Below are positions 35,264 to 42,432 of a stretch of 64,000 bases of DNA, in pieces. Each line of letters starts with the position of its first letter. Position 1 is the first letter of the stretch. The notes below the pieces were generated by a model, which did not search any database, had not been told where the DNA came from, and saw only the letters and a program-made list of their open reading frames with translations. Origin of the DNA: Kribbella catacumbae DSM 19601 (GTDB taxonomy: Bacteria; Actinomycetota; Actinomycetes; Propionibacteriales; Kribbellaceae); NCBI RefSeq assembly GCF_000372465.1, contig NZ_AQUZ01000029.1, forward strand, positions 1-64,000, in the 5' to 3' direction. The position numbers were made by a program, and so were the translations under genes.

Positions 35264-36555
35264 TGACTACCGTCCCGTACGACGTGATCGCGATCGGCTG
35301 TGGCCCTTTCAACCTCGGACTGGCCGCATTGGCCGATGGCGTGGACGACGTGAAGCTGGCGGTGCTGGACAGCCGCCCTGAGTTCACCTGGCACCGCGGG
35401 CTGATGTTCGAGGACGCGATGCTGCAGGTGTCCTTCCTGGCCGACCTGGTCAGCCTGGTCGAGCCGGCGCATCCGTTGTCGTTCCTCTCGTACCTGCGGG
35501 ACAACGATCGGCTGTACCAGTTCTATGTGCGGGAGAGGTTCCATCCGACGCGACGGGAGTACGAGGCCTATCTGCGCTGGTGCGCGGCCCAGCTGGACTC
35601 GTTGCACTTCGGGCATCACGTTGCCGAGGTTGCGTTCGACGGGGACGTCTTCGCGTTGACTGTGGAGCGCGCCGGGTCGGTGGAGGTGTTCACTACTCGG
35701 CACCTGGTGCTGGGCGTCGGCACTGAGCCCGCTGTGCCTGCAGCGCTTGCTGGCTTGCCGGCGGAGCGGTTCCTGCATTCCGCCGACTACTTGTACCGCC
35801 GGGACGACCTGCTGCGCGCTGGGCGCGTGACAGTGGTCGGGTCTGGCCAATCCGGTGCGGAGTGCGCACTGGACCTACTACGAGCCAACGCAGCCGGTGG
35901 GCCCGGGGTGAGCTGGCTGACCCGCACCCCGTCGTACACGCCTCTGGACTACTCCAAGTTGGTGCTGGAGATGACCACACCGTCGTACGTCGACTACTTC
36001 CATGCACTGGAGGAGCCGGCCCGCGATCGGCTCGTCAAGGATCAGTGGCGGCACTACAAGGGCATCTCCTCCGACACCCTGGAGGAGATCCACGAGGTGC
36101 TCTACCAGCGTGACCTCAGTACTGCGGCCGTGGCGCCCGTCGAGCTGCAGGTGGGGGTAGCAGTGGAGGCAGCAGTGGCTCATGCCGACGGTATCGAGCT
36201 GACCTTGCGGCATACAGACAGCGAGCGAACCTTCCAGCACGTAACGGACGCCGTAGTTGCTGCTACTGGCTACCGGAACCGCCCGCTGCCGTTCCTGTCC
36301 GCGGTAGAACCGCTTGTGCACAAGGACGAGGCGGATCGCTGGGTGGTCAACAGGGACCACAGTGTCAGTACCGACGATCCACTGACGGGCAGGTTGTTCG
36401 TCTCGAATGCGGACCTGCACAGTCATGGCGTCGCAGCGCCTGACCTGGGCATCGGCGCCATCCGGAACGCCACCATCCTCAACAGCGTCGCCGGACGCGA
36501 GGTCTTCCGGCTACCCAAGTCCACTGCCTTCACTAGCTTCTCGATCCCCGGATGA
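35263..36555 (+). CDS. Lysine/diamine N-monooxygenase (siderophore)
   Basis: This encodes a 430-aa flavin-dependent N-hydroxylase of the IucD/DesB/RhbE family. The FAD motif GCGPFNLGLAAL is near residue 11, the NADPH motif GSGQSGAE near residue 192, and the ATGYRNR segment lies near the C-terminus. It hydroxylates the free amine before acylation. Its ATG shares one base with the GNAT stop and its stop overlaps the last synthetase gene. Confidence 0.92.
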   Translation: MTTVPYDVIAIGCGPFNLGLAALADGVDDVKLAVLDSRPEFTWHRGLMFEDAMLQVSFLADLVSLVEPAHPLSFLSYLRDNDRLYQFYVRERFHPTRREYEAYLRWCAAQLDSLHFGHHVAEVAFDGDVFALTVERAGSVEVFTTRHLVLGVGTEPAVPAALAGLPAERFLHSADYLYRRDDLLRAGRVTVVGSGQSGAECALDLLRANAAGGPGVSWLTRTPSYTPLDYSKLVLEMTTPSYVDYFHALEEPARDRLVKDQWRHYKGISSDTLEEIHEVLYQRDLSTAAVAPVELQVGVAVEAAVAHADGIELTLRHTDSERTFQHVTDAVVAATGYRNRPLPFLSAVEPLVHKDEADRWVVNRDHSVSTDDPLTGRLFVSNADLHSHGVAAPDLGIGAIRNATILNSVAGREVFRLPKSTAFTSFSIPG

Positions 36556-38294
36556 GCTGGAACGAGTGCTCCTCCCAGCTGCTGGCCAAGCTGATCTCGC
36601 AGCTCTGCACAGAGGAGCTCCTGCAGCCCGATGGCGATCGCCTAGTGCTTGGCGCGGCGACCTACACGTTCTCCTCGACCCGTGGTGCGTTCGGCAGCTA
36701 CCAGGTCGTCCCGGGCTCAGTACGCCGTACTGCGACAGGCATCCTCGGCAACGACGAGAGCGAAGAAGCCATTGACCCAGTGCAGTTCCTGGTGGACGCA
36801 GCGAGCACTCTGGGCCTCTCCGGATCCACAGTGGCCGGCTACGTGGCTGAGCTCTCGAGCACGCTCGCTGCCGACGTGCGGATGGCCTCTGCTGCAGTGT
36901 CGAACGCAGAACTCTTAGAACTGCCCTACGCAGAACTAGAAGGTCACCTCACCGGCCACCCTCTACTGGTGGCCAACAAGGGCCGCCTCGGCTTCTCCGC
37001 CGCCGACAGCCTCCGCTACACCCCAGAGGCCCGTACTCCGCTCCGCCTGGTCTGGCTGGCCGTACGACGCGGCCTTGCCGAGTTCCGTGGGACGCCGGAG
37101 CTGTCTGAGCACGCAGTGGTCGGCAGGGAGTTGGGTCCTGCTGCTCTAGACGCCTTCCGCGCCAAGGTGGTCGACCCGGACTCGTACGTGTGGCTCCCTT
37201 GTCATCCGTGGCAGGTCGACCACGTAGTACGGACGCAGTGGGCTCGTGAGCTGGCCAATGGCGAGATCGTGGTGCTGGGGGAGGGGCCTGACGACTACCT
37301 GCCGACCCAGTCGATCCGCACGATGGTGAACATCTCCCAGCCCCTGCGCTATCAGGTGAAGCTGCCACTGAAGATCCTGAACACCTCCGTGTACCGCGGC
37401 ATCCCGGCGCACTGCTCCTTGGCGGCACCGATGGTCACCCAGTGGCTGCGTGGTCTCTGGTACCGCGACGAGGTCTTCAACCGGCTGGGGACCGAGCTGC
37501 TGGGTGAGGTCGCGTCGGTGACCGTCCGCCATCCACAGCTTTCGGATGGAATCCCTTACCAGTGGACGGAAACGCTCGCCTGCATCTGGCGAGACCCGCT
37601 GACGCCTCGGCTGCAACCAGGCGAGACGGCTTGGCCGCTGGCCGCAGTACTGCATCGAGATGCCGCGGGGGAGCCGTTGGCTGGAGCTTTGATCGCAGCC
37701 TCCAACGCCGATGCCGAGACCTGGACGGCGGAACTGATCTCCACGCTGATCCGCCCGTTGCTGCACCTGATGCACCACTACGGCATCACGGTGAACCCGC
37801 ACGGCGAGAACCTCGCCATCATCTGCGGCCCCGAGGGCGTGCCTGCCCGGCTCGTCATCAAGGACCTGATCGACGACGTCAACATCTCCACCACCGCGAT
37901 CCCGGAGCGCGGTCCCGAGCCCGACTCGCAGGAGAGAGTCCTTCCCCGCAAGCCGTGGCACATCCTGCGCCAGTACCTCGTGGACGCCTTGTTCCTGGGC
38001 GTCCTCAGCCCTTTGGCAGACCTTCTTGCCAGTTCCGATTTAGTTGCTCCTGACAAACTGTGGGGGATGCTGCGTGGCGAGGTCGAGCAGTACGCGAGCA
38101 CCCATCCGCAGTATCAAGACCGGCTCGCCGGCACCGATCTGCTGGCCGAAACCGTGGCCCGCTACCCGCTCAACGGCTACCGGCTGACTCTCGGCTACGC
38201 CGACCTCGACACCCGTCCACCCATCCCGCTCACCGGCCGGATGCCGAACCCGCTGTTCGCGGTACCGGGGATCAAGCCGTCGCGAGAGTGGTAA
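36552..38294 (+). CDS. NIS synthetase (IucA/IucC family), second copy
   Basis: This is a 580-aa synthetase with the classic family path: GHPLLVANKGRLGFS, LPCHPWQVDHV, SIRTMVNISQPLRYQVKLPL and the C-terminal NPHGENLAIICG followed by VIKDLIDDVN. By order it corresponds to RhbF/IucC and by family also resembles DesD. It would complete assembly of the siderophore. It is the last gene of the five-gene operon, and no uptake genes follow. Confidence 0.9.
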   Translation: MSWNECSSQLLAKLISQLCTEELLQPDGDRLVLGAATYTFSSTRGAFGSYQVVPGSVRRTATGILGNDESEEAIDPVQFLVDAASTLGLSGSTVAGYVAELSSTLAADVRMASAAVSNAELLELPYAELEGHLTGHPLLVANKGRLGFSAADSLRYTPEARTPLRLVWLAVRRGLAEFRGTPELSEHAVVGRELGPAALDAFRAKVVDPDSYVWLPCHPWQVDHVVRTQWARELANGEIVVLGEGPDDYLPTQSIRTMVNISQPLRYQVKLPLKILNTSVYRGIPAHCSLAAPMVTQWLRGLWYRDEVFNRLGTELLGEVASVTVRHPQLSDGIPYQWTETLACIWRDPLTPRLQPGETAWPLAAVLHRDAAGEPLAGALIAASNADAETWTAELISTLIRPLLHLMHHYGITVNPHGENLAIICGPEGVPARLVIKDLIDDVNISTTAIPERGPEPDSQERVLPRKPWHILRQYLVDALFLGVLSPLADLLASSDLVAPDKLWGMLRGEVEQYASTHPQYQDRLAGTDLLAETVARYPLNGYRLTLGYADLDTRPPIPLTGRMPNPLFAVPGIKPSREW

Positions 38295-38333
38295 CAGACA
38301 CCAGAACCGCTCGTTGCACTCTGTGTGGCGTTG

Positions 38334-38356
38334 GCCACAGACTGAGAATCTGTGGC
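38334..38356. promoter_or_regulatory. Inverted repeat after the siderophore operon
   Basis: GCCACAGA at 38334-38341 and TCTGTGGC at 38349-38356 are perfect complements around a 7-base loop. It lies 40 bp past the siderophore stop and 50 bp before the next start. It lacks a T-run, so it could be either an operator for the following genes or a weak terminator. Confidence 0.5.
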
Positions 38357-38406
38357 ATTCTGAAGACAATCGTCCGCTCAGCGGGCAGGATGGAGCGAGG
38401 AGCGGC

Positions 38407-38556
38407 ATGATCGACCGTCATCCGGCGATCTGTGCGGTTTCAGGGGGCGTTCTTTCAGGAGGCAGGGCCGACGAACATGGCCGCCTGCCGGAGTTTCTCC
38501 TGCCATCGGACGACATCGACCGCTCCACACAGAAAGACGTCAACCAGTGTCGTTGA
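38407..38556 (+). CDS. 49-aa small ORF with strong ribosome site
   Basis: An ATG at 38407 follows GGAGCGAGGAGCGGC, a strong ribosome site. The product is hydrophilic with a Gly/Ser/Val-rich middle (AVSGGVLSGGRADE), two cysteines and a charged C-terminus. Its end overlaps the GTG of the next gene by 10 bp, suggesting coupling. I do not recognise it. It may be a leader, a small partner or a precursor-like peptide. Confidence 0.5.
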   Translation: MIDRHPAICAVSGGVLSGGRADEHGRLPEFLLPSDDIDRSTQKDVNQCR

Positions 38557-39092
38557 CCGGCGTATCGAGCCGTCCCGCTGTCACCTCCACGAGTCGTACG
38601 CTGCACGGCCGGTCCTTTCCGGTCTGGGTCAGCGAGCTCGCCGGCCATCGCAAGCGCCTCCAGGACGCCTGGTCCGACAAGACCATTCATGAGGCCTTCA
38701 GGAGTCCGGCCGGCGCGGATGTCGCCGCTTCGCGCGGGCAATGTGGCGTCAGTTCGGCTTGGCTGGTCGAGACCCTGGCGTTCGGCAGCCACCACGTCCG
38801 CGGTCTCACCTACTGCTACGGCGATATCTTCACGGTGGCCGGACCGGAACTGGCCCGGCACTGCTGGGTCGAGTTCTGGGACGGGCGCGATCGCTTGGTC
38901 ATCGACGTGACCGGTGACCAGTCGAAGGTCCTCGGACTGCCCGAGGTGCTGTACGACTGGCACGACGAACTGCTGACCGGGCGCCAGATCGACTATCGCC
39001 CGCACACCCGGCTGACACCCCTTCAGCTCAAGTACGACCTGGTCCAGCCGCGGCTCGGCATTCTCAAGGAGAACCTGCGCACCAAGCGCTGA
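38547..39092 (+). CDS. Papain-fold/transglutaminase-like hypothetical protein
   Basis: This encodes a 181-aa protein with an apparent catalytic triad order: Cys in RGQCGVSSAWL, His in ARHCWVEFWDG, Asp in VIDVTGDQ. The order C-H-D and spacing resemble YunG-like and transglutaminase-like papain-fold proteins. No signal peptide is seen. The GTG start overlaps the small upstream ORF. It lies ~90 bp before the Mom-like gene in the same direction. The substrate is unknown and the assignment rests on motifs only. Confidence 0.55.
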   Translation: MSLTGVSSRPAVTSTSRTLHGRSFPVWVSELAGHRKRLQDAWSDKTIHEAFRSPAGADVAASRGQCGVSSAWLVETLAFGSHHVRGLTYCYGDIFTVAGPELARHCWVEFWDGRDRLVIDVTGDQSKVLGLPEVLYDWHDELLTGRQIDYRPHTRLTPLQLKYDLVQPRLGILKENLRTKR

Positions 39093-39184
39093 CCCGGCCC
39101 GCTGACTCAGCCAACGTCCTTCCGTTCCCGCGGGTACCATCATTTGTGGTGCTTGACGCCCATCGCAAGACAGGAGGCGGGAGC

Positions 39185-40114
39185 TTGTGCGCCCTTGCCA
39201 TCAGAACGGATCCTCCCGCCGCGGCACCGCAGCCGAAGTTCTCGCTCGACGAGTGCCGCGGCGCTGATTCCCCTTTTGCGGCGCTGGTCGCCCAGTCGGC
39301 GGCCAGGCATAGCGTCGAACCACGCGCACTGAACGTCCGCACCTTGCTGCACCTGCCGCGCGTGGCCGGGCACAGTGGGCGGCTGACCCGGCGGCAACTG
39401 GACGCCGAGTTGCGCAACTGCGCGGTCGGTCTGCGCGCTGACCAGGCAGAGATCCTGGATCTGATGCCGACCGACGAATACGCGTTGCAGGATCTGCGTT
39501 TCATCTCGTACGACGCCGAGAATGCGGCCCGGATCTTCGGGCACCTGCATTATCTGAGAAGCGCCCGCGGCGGCTCGAAGAATTACGCGCTGGTCGATCC
39601 GCTGCACGGCCGGCCGGTGACCTTGTGCAGTGTTTCGCCACTGGAGTGGGCGGTCGTCGGCAAGCAGCTGCGAAATCAGTTCGGCGTTGCGCCGGACCGG
39701 GTCTGGGACGTTTCCCGGGTTTACTCGTTCGACGTCGCCCCGGGCAACGCGATCTCCTTCCTGCTGGCCAAGGTGCGTAACGCACTGCGGCAGAGTGAAC
39801 CACAGATCGAGTTGCTGACCACCGCCGTCGATCCGAATCTCGGCTTCACCGGATCGAGTTACCGGGCGGCGAACTGGCAACGCTGGATGTCGATCAGCCC
39901 GCGCCCTTACCTCTACCTAGACGGGCGCTACATCAGTCCGCGCAAACTGCGCGAGGACTACGGCACCGCCAACCTGACCACGGTCAAGACGTTGTCGGGT
40001 GCCGTCGTCGAGCAGAGCCGGGCGAGGTTGCTCGACTCCGCGATCTTCTGCTGCCGGCTCAAGGGCGAGACGGAGTTCCTGCCCGTCGATGATCAGCGCC
40101 GGCTCCGCCGCTGA
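39185..40114 (+). CDS. Mom-like GNAT-related protein
   Basis: This encodes a 309-aa protein whose central part resembles phage Mu Mom, a GNAT-related enzyme that modifies adenine in DNA. Similar segments are HLHYLRSARGGSKNYALVD, VWDVSRVYSFDVAPGNAISF, LLTTAVDPNLGFTGSSYRAA and a final KLREDYG. An N-terminal extension of ~100 residues is not part of Mom. A TTG start at 39185 is preferred because AGGAGG (39172-39177) lies exactly 7 bp upstream; a GTG at 39146 has no such site. No phage genes surround it. The family assignment is from remembered motif patterns and needs profile comparison. Confidence 0.6.
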   Translation: MCALAIRTDPPAAAPQPKFSLDECRGADSPFAALVAQSAARHSVEPRALNVRTLLHLPRVAGHSGRLTRRQLDAELRNCAVGLRADQAEILDLMPTDEYALQDLRFISYDAENAARIFGHLHYLRSARGGSKNYALVDPLHGRPVTLCSVSPLEWAVVGKQLRNQFGVAPDRVWDVSRVYSFDVAPGNAISFLLAKVRNALRQSEPQIELLTTAVDPNLGFTGSSYRAANWQRWMSISPRPYLYLDGRYISPRKLREDYGTANLTTVKTLSGAVVEQSRARLLDSAIFCCRLKGETEFLPVDDQRRLRR

Positions 40115-40145
40115 GCCGCGTCCTGAGTCTCGTCCTGAACAAGGA

Positions 40146-40174
40146 ACAGGCACCCGCCGTCGGCGGGTGCCTGT
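40146..40174. terminator. Strong bidirectional hairpin terminator
   Basis: ACAGGCACCCGCCG and its exact complement are separated by one base, giving an almost perfect 29-bp palindrome. It sits between the converging Mom-like gene and the 51-aa membrane protein gene. Confidence 0.85.
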
Positions 40175-40191
40175 AGTCCTCGGCGTGCTTC

Positions 40192-40347
40192 TCAGCTGGC
40201 CATGCTGGCCGCGAAGCTGTAGATGCCGAAGCAGAAGATCGTGATCACGACCATCAGGATCAGGAAAAGAATCTGCTTCCAGAAGCTGTACAGGATGGCG
40301 GTCACGATTCCCATCAGAATCAGTACCAGGGCGTTGTTCTCAGTCAT
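40192..40347 (-). CDS. 51-aa two-helix membrane protein
   Basis: The ORF starts at an ATG (40347) behind GTGAGGGATC and encodes 51 residues. Two hydrophobic stretches (ALVLILMGIVTAILY and ILFLILMVVITIFCFGIY) are joined by SFWKQ. It has the size and layout of small stress or holin-like membrane proteins, but no family was recognised. It converges on the Mom-like gene across a strong terminator. The 286 bp before its start contain the palindromes TGTTC-N5-GAACA (40443-40457) and TGCCAATTGGCA (40577-40588). Confidence 0.6.
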   Translation of the reverse strand: MTENNALVLILMGIVTAILYSFWKQILFLILMVVITIFCFGIYSFAASMAS

Positions 40348-40633
40348 CGGGATCCCTCACTTCCATGGCTGACCGGCGTGCTGGTGCTTGCATTCTTGGC
40401 GGTGTGCGCTAGATTGGGGTCCCGCACCGCCTTGTCGTGCTCTGTTCTCAGTGAACAACACGGCAATTGGATGTCAATGTGCTTTATTGGCGCCGGTTGA
40501 AGCGGGTCAATGCGGCCGGTCCGGTCGCCGCAGGCGGTGTTCACCGCCGTTGGTCCTGCCAAAAGGAAGACGTTGTTGCCAATTGGCAGCGAGTTCTGCT
40601 CCGGACGGCCGGAAAAGTGCCAGAACGGCACGG

Positions 40634-42154
40634 TCAGCGGCCGCCGGCCTTCGCATTGCGCAGTTTCCGTTCGATCCGTTCCCGGTCGGGCATCGTGGTC
40701 GAGTGTGTGTGGTCCTCGGCGACACAGGCCATCGCCGCGGTCGCCCACTCGGCGACGTCTTCGGTGAAGGCGCCGTCGTCGATCAGCTTGGCGGCCAGGG
40801 CGGCGCAGAAGGCGTCGCGAGTGGTCGAGGACTCCTTGAACGGCGAGGAGACGGTGGGTAGCCGGTCGATCCGCGGAGCGGTCTGGGAGTAGATCAGGCC
40901 GCCGCCGTAGCCGAGCAGGCAGACCGTCCCGACGCCTCGCTCGAGCAGATGGTCGCCGACCCGGTCCGGATCGAAGCGGTCGTGACCGGCCGGAACATAG
41001 CGCTCCAGCTCCCAGGCGTGGGCGACCAGGTAGTCGATCTGGGACAGTGCCTGGCGGGAGATGCCGCCATCGGGGTACGGCTGGCCCGGGGTGACGATCA
41101 CGGTCGGGCCTTTGCGCAGGTCCGGGGTGGCCAGGTCCACAGCGCGCTGGAAGGTCTCACGCGGGATCTCGAACGTGAGCAGGACCGCGTCGCAGTCGGC
41201 GATCTGGCGGGAGAGCAGGTCGAGGTCACGGACGCTGAGATTGATCACCTTGTCGTTGCGCCAGACCGCGGCGATGCTGTCGCCCAGTCTCAGCTCGAAC
41301 ACGCCGGTCATCGGGGTGCGCGCGCCCCGGACGATCTTCAGCAGCGAGGTGTCGACGTTCTCCTCGCGGAGGTGCTCGACAATGTCATGGCCGAACTGAT
41401 CGTCGCCCAGGGCCGCGACGAGGCTGACCTTGAGCCCCAGCCGGGCCGCCGCGACGGCCTGGCTGACACCTTTGCCGCCTGGCGCGAGCCGGCAGTCGTC
41501 GGCAAGCGTGGAGGTCTCGTGCTGCGGAATCACCTTGGTCCGGAAGATGACGTCCATCACCGCTCCGCCGACGACGATGACCCGCCCGGCCGGAGACGTC
41601 CGCGGCCGGGCGGCAGGTTCAGGGCCGTCCGGTACTGCGAGTGGGTGGTTCTCCGGTTCGAGCAGTTGCCGCGCCAACTGACGCAGTACGTCGGACTCCA
41701 TCGTGCCGCGCAAGGTGCGGTCGCTCGGCGGATCACCCGGCAGGAGGCCCATCGCCAGGTGCAGGTGCCGCCAATGGGTCAGGAGCGTGGCTCGGCGGCG
41801 TCCCAGGGAGTCAGCGCGGAGCGCCTGGACCACCTTGTCCTCGAGACCGTGCTGGGAGTAGACGTCACCGAGCACGCCCAGGCCCAGGATCGCGTCGGCG
41901 ACGATCTGGTGGGTCCCGTCGGTCGTGTCCCGGACGCACTGGGCCACCACCTGCAGGGCGGCCAGAGCGGGATCGATGTCCTGCAGTGTCGCGAAGTCCT
42001 GGACCAAGGGCAGCCTGATCAGCGGTGCGACGTCGCTCTTCCTGGTCGTGGTCTGCAGACGCTCCAGGACCAGACCGTCACGCGCCCGGAGCTTCTCCAG
42101 CGCGTGCGTCAGCACAACGGCATCGGACGAGTCCAGTTCTTCGCGGTTGGCCAT
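40634..42154 (-). CDS. PfkB/ribokinase-family protein with N-terminal helical domain
   Basis: The C-terminal ~310 residues of this 506-aa protein are a PfkB fold: GGAVMDVIFRTK start, substrate motif APGGKGVSQAVAAARLG, GDDQFG. The catalytic GAGD anion-hole motif is replaced by TTRD in STTRDAFCAAL; the aspartate remains. The N-terminal ~190 residues are helical and of unknown function. The unusual active site may mean a modified substrate or a sensor role. The ATG at 42154 is chosen because the helical domain starts there; an upstream extension is low quality. Confidence 0.78.
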   Translation of the reverse strand: MANREELDSSDAVVLTHALEKLRARDGLVLERLQTTTRKSDVAPLIRLPLVQDFATLQDIDPALAALQVVAQCVRDTTDGTHQIVADAILGLGVLGDVYSQHGLEDKVVQALRADSLGRRRATLLTHWRHLHLAMGLLPGDPPSDRTLRGTMESDVLRQLARQLLEPENHPLAVPDGPEPAARPRTSPAGRVIVVGGAVMDVIFRTKVIPQHETSTLADDCRLAPGGKGVSQAVAAARLGLKVSLVAALGDDQFGHDIVEHLREENVDTSLLKIVRGARTPMTGVFELRLGDSIAAVWRNDKVINLSVRDLDLLSRQIADCDAVLLTFEIPRETFQRAVDLATPDLRKGPTVIVTPGQPYPDGGISRQALSQIDYLVAHAWELERYVPAGHDRFDPDRVGDHLLERGVGTVCLLGYGGGLIYSQTAPRIDRLPTVSSPFKESSTTRDAFCAALAAKLIDDGAFTEDVAEWATAAMACVAEDHTHSTTMPDRERIERKLRNAKAGGR

Positions 42155-42270
42155 TCGCCCCCCGGCGTTGCAGTCGTGAGTCGTTCCCCAGTATCGCCAG
42201 AGAGCCGGACTCCCCGCAGCCCCTGCCGGAGTGGCGCTCCCGCGCACCCTCGCCCGTCGAGGTGCGCGCG

Positions 42271-42411
42271 ACCTTGAGCACCCGCCAGTCGCCTGGACGG
42301 CTTTGGCGTGCCCGGCGGGTGCTCAAGGTGGTGATTGCGCCAAGGTGCGCGCGACCTTGGGCACCCGCCAGTCGCCTGGGCTGCGATTGCGTCGCTGGCG
42401 GGTGCTCAAAG
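42271..42411. repeat. Two hairpins of a dispersed repeat family
   Basis: Hairpin one: ACCTTGAGCACCCGCC (42271-42286) with its perfect complement at 42314-42329. Hairpin two: CTTTGAGCACCCGCCAG-like arms (42355-42371 and 42395-42411) with two differences. Both lie between the large membrane gene's stop and the PfkB start on the same strand. The same words build the 84-bp tandem repeat at 20477-20666. Confidence 0.85.
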
Positions 42412-42432
42412 ATGACATGCGTCGGCGCAGGG

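Noticed and set aside
31549..38294. Plain desferrioxamine (desABCD) cluster
   Set aside because: Presence of a second, different NIS synthetase and the rhb-like gene order do not fit a standard des cluster.
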